From Clostridia bacterium (lineage in GTDB: Bacteria > Bacillota > Clostridia > Lachnospirales > Lachnospiraceae), in assembly GCA_009929525.1 (NCBI GenBank), contig SAAH01000012.1, forward strand, positions 1-60,299: a DNA stretch of 60,299 nucleotides, given 5' to 3'. Position 1 is the first letter of the stretch. Each line of letters starts with the position of its first letter. The notes under the pieces were generated by a model that was given only the letters and a program-made list of their open reading frames with translations, was not told the DNA's origin and ran no database searches. The translations under genes and the position numbers were made by a program. This document shows, in pieces, positions 18,385 through 27,620 of this stretch.

Positions 18385-18765
18385 ATGACAAAAAATAATA
18401 CATCCGATCCGCCAGCTTCACTTTGCCCCCTCAAGTACTCTCTAAGTCTGATCGGTGGGAAATGGAAATTGCCTATTATATGCATTTTGGCAAATGAAAC
18501 ATGTATCCGCTATAACAGCCTGAAAAGAAAACTTCCAGGGATCACTAACATGATGCTCTCCCAGTCCTTAAAGGAACTGGAAGAAAATGGCCTCGTCCAC
18601 CGGGAGCAATATAATGAAGTTCCGCCTCGTGTGGAATATTCCCTCACTACGGAAGGCGAAAGCATCCTTTCCCCTCTGGAAAGTCTGTCTGCCTGGGGCA
18701 ACCAGCATCTGGATAAAATGCATTCTTCAAAAAGTCATTGTTCGACCTGCCAGAAGACTCAGTAG
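18385..18765 (+). CDS. HxlR-family winged-helix regulator
   Basis: A 126-residue MarR-like winged-helix repressor. The family signature LCPLKYSLSLIGGKWKLPIICIL is present (given here for its Cys and GGKW core), followed by RYNSLKRKLPGITNMMLSQ (recognition helix) and the wing. The N-terminal Cys before Pro is the redox/electrophile-sensing position in YodB/HypR-type members, and the tail carries two more cysteines (HCSTCQ). ATG at 18385 has AAGGAG eight bases upstream; an in-frame GTG three codons earlier overlaps that site. Its stop overlaps the 3' end of cbiO by 7 bases in convergent orientation, so the two genes can interfere at their ends. Target genes are unknown. Confidence 0.88.
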   Translation: MTKNNTSDPPASLCPLKYSLSLIGGKWKLPIICILANETCIRYNSLKRKLPGITNMMLSQSLKELEENGLVHREQYNEVPPRVEYSLTTEGESILSPLESLSAWGNQHLDKMHSSKSHCSTCQKTQ

Positions 18766-19502
18766 CTCTGATTTTTCTGCATACACAGAGGAAGTTCCAG
18801 ACCATTTTCTTCCAAAAGCTTCTGGTCTGACAGGATTTCTTTTGTTGGTCCATCACATATGATTTTTCCTCCTGCCATCAGGATCGTTCTCTCGCAGGTA
18901 TCAAGGATCATATCAAGATCATGGGATGCAATGATTTTTAAATGTTCAAATGAATTCAGTATATGGATCAGGTTCCTGCGATTTCTAGGATCCAGTGCGA
19001 TCGACGGCTCATCCATCAGAAGGATGTCTGGAGTCATAGAAAGTATGGTTGCTATAGATACCAGTTTTTTTTCTCCGCCGGACATCTTATAAATCTGCTT
19101 GTCCCGCAGACGTTCGATCCCTGTCAATTTCAGTGCATCCGATACCCTTCGCTCCACTTCATCTTCCGGAAGTCCATAGTTGCGTGGAGCAAATGCGATA
19201 TCTTCAAAAGCTGTTGACATGAACAACTGACTGTCCGAGTCCTGGAACACATACCCTATCTTTTCCCTGATCTGGGGAAGTGTCTTTGCCTGTACCGGAA
19301 TCTCTTCTACCCTGATATTTCCGGAAAATTCAAGATTTAATCCCACTAATAATTTCAAAAAAGTAGACTTTCCAACTCCATTTGCGCCAACAAGGCCAAT
19401 CGAATCCGTCTCAGAGGCGTGCAGTGAAATATGGTCAAGAATCTCGTGGCCTTTCTCGTAGCCAAAGGTCACATCTTCCACATCTATATGTATATGACTC
19501 AT
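18759..19502 (-). CDS. cbiO: Cobalt/nickel ECF transporter ATPase CbiO
   Basis: ATPase of a group I energy-coupling-factor importer, 247 residues. Walker A GANGVGKST, ABC signature MSGGEKKLVSIA, Walker B ILLMDEPSIALD and the switch His (ASHDLDMI) are intact. It overlaps cbiQ by four bases (ATGA), giving translational coupling in the order cbiM-cbiQ-cbiO. Its 3' end overlaps that of hxlR. Metal choice (Co or Ni) cannot be read from the ATPase. Confidence 0.92.
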   Translation of the reverse strand: MSHIHIDVEDVTFGYEKGHEILDHISLHASETDSIGLVGANGVGKSTFLKLLVGLNLEFSGNIRVEEIPVQAKTLPQIREKIGYVFQDSDSQLFMSTAFEDIAFAPRNYGLPEDEVERRVSDALKLTGIERLRDKQIYKMSGGEKKLVSIATILSMTPDILLMDEPSIALDPRNRRNLIHILNSFEHLKIIASHDLDMILDTCERTILMAGGKIICDGPTKEILSDQKLLEENGLELPLCMQKNQSY

Positions 19503-20311
19503 CCAAATAATCCTCCTGTAAGATTTCCAACCACGATGATGACTGGAATATTTCTAAATAAGATAAAAAGTGCCAGCCAGAGAAGCAGATAACAGATATC
19601 CTGCCATCTCCATCTCATCTTTTCTCCCACATATTGAAAACTTCCGTTGTATCCACGAAGAGACATGCTTTCGTATACTACATTTGCCCGATCCATACTT
19701 CTAAGAAGAAGCTGCCCTGTAAGAGACCCCCAGACTTTAATATGTATTCCTTTTTGATTCGGTGCCCTAAGTGCATAGGCTTGTGTGATCCGGTTGACTT
19801 CCTCCAAAAGGACCGTAATGTATCGGTAAGTCAGCATGATCTGCGTCACCAGGATTTTGGGTACATGCAGGAGACGAAAGGCATAGCATAACTTTTCTAT
19901 CGATGTAGACGCGATCAAAAGATAAGATGCCAGCACCGTAAATACTCCTTTCATCATCAACGTGACCATTGATATGACACCCGTTCGGATCGCCACATTC
20001 CCGATATAGATAAGTTCTTTGTCAAAAAATGGATTGAATACGCCAATAAAACAGACAAGGGGAAGGACAATCCTTAATCTTTTCAAACTATCCGCAAAAG
20101 ACAGATCCGCCAATATAAACATTGCCATTGGATATATCACCATGCCTGTCAGCCCTGCAAAATCATATTTATCAAAAGATACCACCGTTGCTATATAAAT
20201 AACTGTTAAAACAAATTTAACCAATGGGTGGATACGGTTCACCCATTGGTCTCTTGCTGCTATCTTATCCATATGATGGATCTCATATATTGCATTTCCT
20301 ATTTTGCTCAT
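19499..20311 (-). CDS. cbiQ: ECF transporter transmembrane protein CbiQ
   Basis: T-component of the metal importer, about 270 residues with several membrane segments. The C-terminal coupling helices carry the Ala-Arg-Gly-type motifs, seen here as AYALRAPNQKG and SMSLRGYNGS, that contact the ATPase. The start is the ATG at 20311, which overlaps the cbiM stop by four bases; a longer frame to 20362 would run into cbiM coding sequence. A conserved N-terminal NRIHPLVKF is present. Confidence 0.92.
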   Translation of the reverse strand: MSKIGNAIYEIHHMDKIAARDQWVNRIHPLVKFVLTVIYIATVVSFDKYDFAGLTGMVIYPMAMFILADLSFADSLKRLRIVLPLVCFIGVFNPFFDKELIYIGNVAIRTGVISMVTLMMKGVFTVLASYLLIASTSIEKLCYAFRLLHVPKILVTQIMLTYRYITVLLEEVNRITQAYALRAPNQKGIHIKVWGSLTGQLLLRSMDRANVVYESMSLRGYNGSFQYVGEKMRWRWQDICYLLLWLALFILFRNIPVIIVVGNLTGGLFG

Positions 20312-21306
20312 GATGTCTTTTTCCTTCTGAAAAATTTGAATGCATAGCAGGAACCGATGCACACTCCAACGACCACTAAGCCGCCTACGATTCCTGAAAA
20401 AGTTGTTCCCATCGCTGAGTCAGAACCTTTAAAAGCGTAATCCGGCAGAAGTGCTGTTGTCTCCTGAACAGCCTCTGCTGTTTCATAGATACCGCCCTGG
20501 GATTCTACTTCTGTAGATCCCGTTAATTTCTCGATTGACCACTCAAGGCCATCTGGATACTGGGATGCCACAAGTGAAAGCCCGCCACCGATCAAAACTG
20601 CGATCACACCAAGGATCACCAGTGTCTTTTTAAAACTGAATCTTCCTTCTGCACTCTTTTTATCTGCCACTCCATAAAGCATCTCTGGTCTTGCTTCCTG
20701 AACAAAGATCAATACTGCTGCAGTGATAAGACCTTCTACCAATCCTATTGCCAGATGGATCGGCTGCATCGTTACCACGAAAGACGAAAATGGAAGCTCT
20801 GTGATCCCTGATGCCATCGTCTCGAGTGTTACACTAAATGCTCCAAGCTGCAGAGTAAGTACGCAGCCAAGGATCGATGCTGCTGCGATCTTCGCTTTTG
20901 AAGCACCTTGCTTCATCATCGGACACCAGATAAGAAGTGCTCCGATAAAACAGCCGTAAAATGCCATATTCCATACATTGGCTCCCAGTGCCAGAAGTCC
21001 TCCATCTGCAAATAAAAGACACTGGATAAACAATACTCCGATCATCGTCAAGAAACCGGCGTATGGACCCAACAGTGCAGACAAAAGCATACCGCCGCAC
21101 AGATGTCCGCTGGATCCTGTTCCCGGGATCGTAAAGTTGATCATCTGCGTTGCAAATACAAAAGCCCCCATGATTCCCATGATCGGAATCTTTTTAGGGT
21201 TATTTTCCAATCTTACTTTCTTAATTGAATATGCTGCTGCTGCCGCAGAGCATACATACATGGTTCCTGCCACTGCAGGAGCTACTAAAGCGTCTGCCAT
21301 ATGCAT
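20308..21306 (-). CDS. cbiM: Cobalt/nickel ECF substrate-capture protein, CbiM-CbiN fusion
   Basis: S-component, about 332 residues. The protein starts MHMADALVAP; in CbiM/NikM the amino-terminal Met and His2 chelate the metal, so the ATG at 21306 (GGGAGG upstream) must be the true start, although the frame is open for 11 more codons. The core has MGAFVFATQMINFTIPGTGSSGHL with the conserved second metal His. After a hydrophilic joint, PDGLEWSIEKLTG and a final membrane segment match CbiN/NikN, so the small subunit is fused, as in CbiMN or NikMN. The metal is Co or Ni; larB nearby is weak support for Ni. I see no cobalamin riboswitch in the leader. Confidence 0.9.
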   Translation of the reverse strand: MHMADALVAPAVAGTMYVCSAAAAAYSIKKVRLENNPKKIPIMGIMGAFVFATQMINFTIPGTGSSGHLCGGMLLSALLGPYAGFLTMIGVLFIQCLLFADGGLLALGANVWNMAFYGCFIGALLIWCPMMKQGASKAKIAAASILGCVLTLQLGAFSVTLETMASGITELPFSSFVVTMQPIHLAIGLVEGLITAAVLIFVQEARPEMLYGVADKKSAEGRFSFKKTLVILGVIAVLIGGGLSLVASQYPDGLEWSIEKLTGSTEVESQGGIYETAEAVQETTALLPDYAFKGSDSAMGTTFSGIVGGLVVVGVCIGSCYAFKFFRRKKTS

Positions 21307-21703
21307 AATTATATCCTCCCTGCTTATGTCTTTTTTCATGTCTGCTGATATATTTTCTTTATCCGCTTAGCACTTAAAAACTTATCCTTACTATACCCTG
21401 GCGGGCAGCACGGCACAAGCCTCCCGGGGGGATGTTTTTTTATATTTTTTATGCTTTTTCATTTTTTTCAATTCAATATATTTTATCTACGAAGGAATGG
21501 AAACTCAAGATTACATCCTTCAGTATGATTACATTGTTCACGTTATTTCCTATTTTCTCATTCTTTTTTAACACTATTTGTAATAATCATGTAAAGTCTT
21601 GTGAACTTCATGCAAAATGTATGTATTTTTTACATAATTATGTAGCCTTTTTTCGAGTTTAATTGTATAATATTACTTAGGAAAAAGAAAGAGAGGGTTT
21701 TTT
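21307..21703. other. Divergent promoter region between cbiM and glgC
   Basis: About 400 bases without a gene, AT-rich on the glgC side. A GC-rich imperfect hairpin at about 21397-21430 lies in the cbiM leader on the minus strand, next to TATAGTAAG which could be a -10 box. Before glgC a TATAAT at 21666-21671 stands 32 bases from the start codon. I looked for cobalamin and NiCo riboswitch cores and found none. Confidence 0.5.
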
Positions 21704-22843
21704 ATGAAGCAAAATAATATGCTAGCTATGATTTTAGCCGGTGGGCGCGGATCACGTCTGCATGATTTAACAAACAAAGTTGCAAAACCAGCCGTTTCAT
21801 ATGGTGGAAAATACAGAATTATTGATTTTCCCCTCAGTAACTGTGCAAACAGTGGCATCGATGTGGTAGGTGTTTTGACCCAGTACGAATCTATCTTATT
21901 GAACAGCTATGTTGCTGCAGGACGCCGTTGGGGTCTGGATGCTAAAGACAGTGGAGTTTATGTCCTCCCTCCTCGCGAAAAGGCTGATGAAAACCTGAAT
22001 GTTTATCGCGGAACTGCAGATGCTATTTCACAGAACATCGACTTTATTGATTCTTACTCTCCAGAGTATGTATTGATTCTTTCCGGTGACCATATTTACA
22101 AGATGAATTATGCTAAAATGCTTGCAGAACACAATGCCTGTGAAGCTGATGCAACGATTGCCGTTATAGAAGTTCCGCTCAAAGAGGCAAGCCGCTTTGG
22201 TATCATGAACACCGATGAGACAGGAAGGATCGTGGAATTTGAGGAAAAACCGGAACATCCAAAGAGCAATCTCGCTTCTATGGGTATCTACATATTCAAC
22301 TGGAAACTTCTTCGCAGGATGTTGGTAGCTGACATCAAGAATCCAGATTCTCACCATGATTTTGGTAAGGATATCATTCCGAATCTGTTAGCAGAAAACA
22401 AAAAACTGATGGCTTATAAGTTCAAAGGCTATTGGAAGGATGTAGGTACGATCGATTCCTTATGGGAAGCAAATATGGATCTGCTGGATGCAAACAATGA
22501 ACTGAACCTCAATGACCCGACATGGAAGATCTATACCGAAGATGTTACCACTCTTCCTCAGTATATCGGACCGACTGCAGATATCAAACGTGCGTTTATT
22601 ACCCAGGGATGTGTTGTCAACGGCGAAGTAAAGAATTCTGTATTGTTTACCGGTACCAAGGTCAGAGCTGGTGCAAAAGTTATCGACAGCGTACTTATGC
22701 CAGGTGCCATCGTTGAAGAGGGTGCTGTTGTTCAGCGTGCATTGGTATCTGATGGAGTTAAGATCGGTAAAAATGCTTCTGTTGGAAGCGCAGACAGTAC
22801 AGAGATTGAACTTGTCGCAAAACGCGTAAAGGGGGAAGAATAA
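21704..22843 (+). CDS. glgC: Glucose-1-phosphate adenylyltransferase
   Basis: Makes ADP-glucose for glycogen synthesis. 379 residues with the nucleotide-binding [12 protein letters not shown] near the N-terminus, [19 protein letters not shown], the GTADAISQN block, and the C-terminal left-handed beta-helix repeats that carry regulation. GAGAGGG precedes the ATG. One base separates its stop from glgD, so they are co-translated; in Firmicutes GlgC and GlgD form a mixed tetramer. Confidence 0.97.
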   Translation: MKQNNMLAMILAGGRGSRLHDLTNKVAKPAVSYGGKYRIIDFPLSNCANSGIDVVGVLTQYESILLNSYVAAGRRWGLDAKDSGVYVLPPREKADENLNVYRGTADAISQNIDFIDSYSPEYVLILSGDHIYKMNYAKMLAEHNACEADATIAVIEVPLKEASRFGIMNTDETGRIVEFEEKPEHPKSNLASMGIYIFNWKLLRRMLVADIKNPDSHHDFGKDIIPNLLAENKKLMAYKFKGYWKDVGTIDSLWEANMDLLDANNELNLNDPTWKIYTEDVTTLPQYIGPTADIKRAFITQGCVVNGEVKNSVLFTGTKVRAGAKVIDSVLMPGAIVEEGAVVQRALVSDGVKIGKNASVGSADSTEIELVAKRVKGEE

Positions 22844-22844
22844 T

Positions 22845-23960
22845 ATGTATAACGCATTTGGAATCGTAAATCCTTCCGGGAGACATTTTTGGGTAGAAGG
22901 TCTTCAGGCCTATCGTCCTATCGGTGCTCTTTCATTTATGGGAAGATATCGTGTTATCGATTTCCCTATCTCCAACATGAGTAACAGTGGGATCGATCGT
23001 ATTCAGGTATATATTAAGAGAAAACCTCTTTCCTTAACCGATCACCTTGGCTCAGGCCGTCATTATAACATTAACTCCAAGAGAGGCAAGCTTCAGATTC
23101 TTTTCTCTGAGAATACAGCTGAGCACGATATCTATAATACAGATATCTCGTCCTATGTGGAGAATATGGAATATATCCAGAACATGCATCACCCATATGT
23201 AGTGATCGCACCCGGTTATATGGTATACAAAGAAGATTATTCCGATCTGATTGAAACGCATATCACTTCCGGTGCTGATATTACGATGTTGTATCATTCG
23301 GTAGATAATGCAAAAGAAGAATATCTGAACTGTAATGTACTTGAGCTGAACAAACAAAAAGGTGTCCTGTCACTGGCACAGAATCATGGAACTGCTAAGA
23401 ACCGCAATATTTCCATGGATACCTATGTTATGAAAACAGAACTTTTCATTAGTCTTGTAAATAAAGCTAAAAAAACTTCTTCCATGTATACTCTGTCTGA
23501 TATCATCAATGACGAGTGCAGCGAGCTTGATATCCGCGGAGTTGCACATCATGGATACTTTGCTACGATCACTGACTTCATGAGTTACTACAAAGCGAAT
23601 CTTTCTTTGATCAATGTCAAAACTGCAGTTGAACTTTTCCAGGAGGATTGGCCTATCTATACAAAGACCAACGATTCCTGTCCAACTCAGTATTTTGAAG
23701 ATACCGACGTAAAGAATTCCGTTATCTCCAATGGCTGTCTGATCGAAGGTACAGTCGAAAATTCAGTCATCGGCCGTGGCTGCATCATAAAAAAAGGTGC
23801 TGTTGTCAAAAATAGTATCATTCTTGCAGATGCCATCATCGGTGAGGATGTACATGTGGAAAATCAGGTCGTAGATAAACGTGCAAAACTGGTACATGTA
23901 AAAGAAGTTATCGCACCGGCTGAAGCGCCAGGTTATATCAAACGTGATGATAAAATCTGA
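22845..23960 (+). CDS. glgD: GlgD, regulatory subunit of ADP-glucose pyrophosphorylase
   Basis: A GlgC paralogue of 371 residues. The fold is retained (GRYRVIDFPISNMSNSGID), but the N-terminal GGRGTRL phosphate loop is replaced by NPSGRHFWVEGL, so it is expected to be catalytically weak and to activate GlgC. It follows glgC with a single intervening base. Two hairpins follow, the second with a strong T-tract. Confidence 0.95.
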   Translation: MYNAFGIVNPSGRHFWVEGLQAYRPIGALSFMGRYRVIDFPISNMSNSGIDRIQVYIKRKPLSLTDHLGSGRHYNINSKRGKLQILFSENTAEHDIYNTDISSYVENMEYIQNMHHPYVVIAPGYMVYKEDYSDLIETHITSGADITMLYHSVDNAKEEYLNCNVLELNKQKGVLSLAQNHGTAKNRNISMDTYVMKTELFISLVNKAKKTSSMYTLSDIINDECSELDIRGVAHHGYFATITDFMSYYKANLSLINVKTAVELFQEDWPIYTKTNDSCPTQYFEDTDVKNSVISNGCLIEGTVENSVIGRGCIIKKGAVVKNSIILADAIIGEDVHVENQVVDKRAKLVHVKEVIAPAEAPGYIKRDDKI

Positions 23961-23978
23961 TGCATTAGATTGGTATAA

Positions 23979-24019
23979 AATAGGCAGATTTAAAACCATC
24001 CGATTATAATCTGCCTATT
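23979..24019 (+). terminator. Hairpin after glgD
   Basis: A perfect 12-bp stem (23979-23990 with 24008-24019) 18 bases after the glgD stop. It lacks a strong T-tract and stands in front of the main terminator. Confidence 0.5.
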
Positions 24020-24026
24020 ATGAAAA

Positions 24027-24098
24027 AAAGATGGGAAAATCATACTTGACGATTATATGATCGCAGATACGATTTTCCCATCTTTCTTTTTTTTTTTT
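24027..24098. terminator. Strong terminator between glgD and the ABC importer operon
   Basis: A perfect 15-bp stem (24027-24041 with 24071-24085) followed on the plus strand by an unbroken run of T with one C. The complementary A-run at its left gives a T-tract on the minus strand too, so it can end both the glgCD and the converging importer transcripts. Confidence 0.85.
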
Positions 24099-24126
24099 CT
24101 CTCACACTGTTTTTCTTCCAAAAGTA

Positions 24127-24882
24127 TCATAAGACCGAATCTATCAAAAGTTTCGTGTACTCTTCCCGAGGATGCATGATAATTTCGTCTGGTGTTCCCT
24201 CTTCCACTATCTTTCCCTGATACATCACAAGAACCCGGTCGCACATTGCCTGTACAAGTGCCAGATCATGACAGATAAACAGCATCGACAGATTCATCTT
24301 ACGCTGAAGCTTTTTTAATAATTCTATCACCTGTGCCTGTACAGTCACATCCAGGGCACTGGTCGCTTCATCGCAGATGATCAAAGATGGCTCGATGGCT
24401 AACGCCCTGGCGATCGCTGCACGCTGGCATTGGCCTCCGCTTACCTGATGGGGATACCTGTCCGCAAGATTCTCATCAAGTTCCACCAGACGCATCAAGT
24501 CTTTCAGCCGCACAAGTGCTTCCCTTCTTGACCTACCATGATTGATAAGGCTTTCTATGATCCCATCTCCCAGCTTACGGCGGGGGTCAAAGGAATCCTG
24601 CGGCATCTGGAATATCATCTGCACTTCTTTATACATTTCCTTCAGTTTTCGACCCTTTAGATCCCGGATATTTTGACCAGACAAAAGTATCATCCCCTTG
24701 TCCGCATCTAACATACGGGTGATCATCCGGGCAGCCGTGCTTTTGCCGCATCCGCTCTCCCCTACCAGACCGAGACATTCCCCTTTTCTCACCTCAAAGC
24801 TGATCCCATCTACTGCAGTAAATGGAATTTTATTCTTATAAAATGTTTTGCTTACTTCTTTTATTTCCAATATATTTTCCAT
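24127..24882 (-). CDS. Peptide/nickel-type ABC transporter ATPase (NikE/OppF-like)
   Basis: 251 residues. Walker A GESGCGKST, signature VSGGQCQRAAIARAL, Walker B LIICDEATSALD and the His switch (ICHDLALV) are intact. The short C-terminus (about 25 residues past the core, EYTKLLIDSVL) matches the NikE/OppF/DppF class. It is the last gene of a five-gene importer operon, two bases after the paired ATPase. The substrate could be Ni, a metal-ligand complex or a peptide. Confidence 0.88.
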   Translation of the reverse strand: MENILEIKEVSKTFYKNKIPFTAVDGISFEVRKGECLGLVGESGCGKSTAARMITRMLDADKGMILLSGQNIRDLKGRKLKEMYKEVQMIFQMPQDSFDPRRKLGDGIIESLINHGRSRREALVRLKDLMRLVELDENLADRYPHQVSGGQCQRAAIARALAIEPSLIICDEATSALDVTVQAQVIELLKKLQRKMNLSMLFICHDLALVQAMCDRVLVMYQGKIVEEGTPDEIIMHPREEYTKLLIDSVL

Positions 24883-24884
24883 TT

Positions 24885-25688
24885 TTACCCTCTATTGATC
24901 CGCAGCACCGATCCTACCAGCTTCTTCGTATACTCTTTCTGTGGCTGATGTATCACTTCCGTCATCGTCCCATACTCTTCCAGATGTCCCTGATGCATCA
25001 CAGCAACCTTATCAGCCATATGCTCCACTACCCCTATATTATGCGTTACGATGGCTATCCCTGTTCCAAAAAGATCACGCATCTTTATCATTTCCCGGAC
25101 TACCTGTGCTTGCACCGTCACATCGAGAGCACTGGTCGGCTCATCTGCAAATAGTAAATCCGGTTTCAGGATCATGGCCATCATGATACCTACCCGCTGG
25201 TTCATCCCACCTGAAAGCTCAAACGGATAACTTGCCAGGATTTTTTCGCCCTCCGGCATCTTCATTTTCTCAAATAATTCCAGTGCCCGTTCCTTCACCT
25301 GGGTTTTCTTCATATTTTCGTGCTGCAATACGCTTTCATACATCTGGTCTTCAATGGTCCTGATCGGGCACATGGACGCCGCAGTATTTTGAAAGATCAT
25401 TCCCATCTTTGGGCCGTGCATCCTTCGCAGTTCCTCCGGAGCGGCATCGATCACGTTCACTCCTTTATAGAAAATATCTCCCCGTGTCACCGCACCATTT
25501 CTTCCAAGAAGTCCCATCGCTGCTTTAATGACTGTGCTTTTTCCGCTGCCTGATTCTCCAACGATCCCCAGTATTTCTCCCGGTTCCATCTTAATTGTGA
25601 AATCATGTACCACCGGTGTGCCGTTATAGCTTATCTCCACATTTTTGATATCCAGCAGTGCTGGTGGTATTTTGTTCGTATTTTCCAT
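24885..25688 (-). CDS. Peptide/nickel-type ABC transporter ATPase (NikD/OppD-like)
   Basis: 267 residues, paired with the downstream ATPase. Walker A GESGSGKST, signature LSGGMNQRVGIMMAM, Walker B LLFADEPTSALD. It lacks the long C-terminal Fe-S extension of OppD/DppD with its four cysteines, which fits the shorter NikD type better. The start has a plausible site (GAGG-type) upstream in the 14-base gap after the permease gene. Confidence 0.88.
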   Translation of the reverse strand: MENTNKIPPALLDIKNVEISYNGTPVVHDFTIKMEPGEILGIVGESGSGKSTVIKAAMGLLGRNGAVTRGDIFYKGVNVIDAAPEELRRMHGPKMGMIFQNTAASMCPIRTIEDQMYESVLQHENMKKTQVKERALELFEKMKMPEGEKILASYPFELSGGMNQRVGIMMAMILKPDLLFADEPTSALDVTVQAQVVREMIKMRDLFGTGIAIVTHNIGVVEHMADKVAVMHQGHLEEYGTMTEVIHQPQKEYTKKLVGSVLRINRG

Positions 25689-25702
25689 CTATTAGCACTC
25701 CT

Positions 25703-26617
25703 CTAGTTTCCTGCGGTATTTCTTGGATCCATGATATCTCGTATCGTATCACCTAAAAGATTAAATAGTACAACCGTAGCAAATATGGCAAATCCCGGTG
25801 CAAGTACTACCCACGGCGAAGTCTGAAGCATACTTCTTCCATTGCTCATCATCGATCCCCACTCCGCGATCGGAGGCGTCGCTCCCAATCCAAGGAAAGA
25901 AAGCCCTGCAAGCTCCATGATCATCGTACCGATATCCAATACCGCTGTCACGACGATCGCACCTGCAATATTGGGTAGGATATGTTTTACCATTATTTTT
26001 GCAGTACTGCATCCCGCCATTTTTGCCGCTGCAATGTATGGCGCATTTTTCACTGTCATCACCTGGCTGCGGGCAAGTCTTGCAAACTTCGGCCACGAAA
26101 TACATGCAAGAGCCACAACTGCATTTTGCAGTCCGCCGCTCAGCACACCTGCCACAGCGATCGCAAATACCATTCCCGGAAATGCAAGAAAGATATCCGA
26201 TATTCTCATTAACAAACTGTCCAGTTTCCCTCCATGATATCCGCAAAATATTCCTACGGAAGTTCCAACCACCGTAATGATGAACACAAGGAAAAGAGAA
26301 GAAAATATGGTTGTCTGCGCTCCCATGATAACTCTCGAGAACATATCACGCCCATATCTGTCTGTGCCAAAAAGATGGCCCTGACCCGGACTCCTCAGTG
26401 CATTGGCAAGATCCTGTTCGTAAGGATCATACGGCGTAATATGAGCTGCAAATGCCGCAGCCGCCAACAATACCGCCACCATGAAAAGAAGAACGATTAA
26501 TTTCAGTTTTGTATGATTCTTCTTCTGTTTTTGTTTTCTTACTGTCACCTTTATCCCATCTTTGTTTACTTCATATCGTCCAGATGGAGCGTATCTGTTT
26601 TTCATCAGCTTCTTCAT
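25703..26617 (-). CDS. Peptide/nickel-type ABC transporter permease (NikC/OppC-like)
   Basis: About 304 residues. A basic cytosolic N-terminus precedes the first membrane helix (LIVLLFMVAVLLAAAAFA), then the family block LFGTDRYGRDMFSRVIMGA and the EAA-type loop AAKMAGCSTAKIMVKHILPN. The start is the ATG at 26617, overlapping the stop of the partner permease by four bases with GGAGGG upstream. The frame is open 31 codons further upstream but inside the partner gene. Confidence 0.9.
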   Translation of the reverse strand: MKKLMKNRYAPSGRYEVNKDGIKVTVRKQKQKKNHTKLKLIVLLFMVAVLLAAAAFAAHITPYDPYEQDLANALRSPGQGHLFGTDRYGRDMFSRVIMGAQTTIFSSLFLVFIITVVGTSVGIFCGYHGGKLDSLLMRISDIFLAFPGMVFAIAVAGVLSGGLQNAVVALACISWPKFARLARSQVMTVKNAPYIAAAKMAGCSTAKIMVKHILPNIAGAIVVTAVLDIGTMIMELAGLSFLGLGATPPIAEWGSMMSNGRSMLQTSPWVVLAPGFAIFATVVLFNLLGDTIRDIMDPRNTAGN

Positions 26618-27558
26618 CTTATGCCCTCCCCCAAACGAATTCTTGGATCCAGGAAGTGATAGAGGATATCTGTCACCAGATTCACTACCACATAGATGAT
26701 CGCCATCCATATGACATACGCCTGGATGATCGGATAATCACGGGTCAAAATAGCATCTACCGCCATCTTTCCCACACCATCCCACATAAAGATCGATTCT
26801 ACGATAGCAGTTCCTCCAAGCAATGAACCTATGGAAAGTGCAAGCAGGGTAACAATTGTAAGCATCGAAGACTTTAGCACATTATGATACAGGATTTTGT
26901 TCTCCCGTACTCCACGGGCACGTGCTCCAAGTACATAATCTTTGTTCAGCTCTTCGAGTACAGCCGCACGGACCTGACGAGTATACTTTGAGGACATAGC
27001 AAGTGCCAGAGTAATGGTCGGCAGTATAATACTTTTAACTCCCTGGTTATTTCCCATAACCGGCAGCCAGCCCAGCTTCAGAGCAAAGAAAAAAATCAAC
27101 AAAAGTGCCACAAAAAAGTTAGGCAGTGCATTGCCAATAAAGCTCCAAAACCGTATCAAATAATCCGCGATCCGATTCTGCTTCACTGCTGAAAGTATCC
27201 CTAATGGAATCGATAAAAGTATCGTAAGCAAAATAGAAGTGACCGTCAGATAAATCGTAGCCGGAAGCTTTGACATAAAGGTGGTAAATACCGGCTGTCC
27301 CGAGATATAGGACTCTCCCATATCTCCCTGAACTACCCCGCCGAGCCAGCTAAGATACTGCAGCGGCAGTGGCTTATCAAGTCCCAGCTCTTCCCTTACC
27401 GCTTCTTTTTGTGCATCACTCCAGACTGTTCCTGTATTTTGCTCCATAATATCAATCGCATCTGTCGATGAAGCATTCATCAACATAAAAGTAAGCAGTG
27501 TGATACCGATCAATATCGGTATCAACTGCAGCAGCCGCTTTCCTATATATTTATTCAT
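26614..27558 (-). CDS. Peptide/nickel-type ABC transporter permease (NikB/OppB-like)
   Basis: 314 residues with the classic start MNKYIGKRLLQLIPILIGIT and six membrane segments. The EAA loop reads GARARGVRENKILYHNVLK and the end DILYHFLDPRIRLG is typical. It follows the substrate-binding lipoprotein gene by 62 bases and overlaps the next permease by four. Confidence 0.92.
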   Translation of the reverse strand: MNKYIGKRLLQLIPILIGITLLTFMLMNASSTDAIDIMEQNTGTVWSDAQKEAVREELGLDKPLPLQYLSWLGGVVQGDMGESYISGQPVFTTFMSKLPATIYLTVTSILLTILLSIPLGILSAVKQNRIADYLIRFWSFIGNALPNFFVALLLIFFFALKLGWLPVMGNNQGVKSIILPTITLALAMSSKYTRQVRAAVLEELNKDYVLGARARGVRENKILYHNVLKSSMLTIVTLLALSIGSLLGGTAIVESIFMWDGVGKMAVDAILTRDYPIIQAYVIWMAIIYVVVNLVTDILYHFLDPRIRLGEGIR

Positions 27559-27620
27559 ATGTTATTTCCTTATCCTGATATGGCTGTTCATCACTGAACA
27601 GCCATATCTCTTGATTTTCT

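Noticed and set aside
21307-21430. Cobalamin or NiCo riboswitch in the cbiM leader
   Set aside because: The leader is short and none of the conserved core segments I know could be found; only a GC-rich hairpin is present.
24885-25688. OppD with C-terminal Fe-S motif
   Set aside because: The protein ends soon after the ATPase core and lacks the four-cysteine extension of OppD/DppD.
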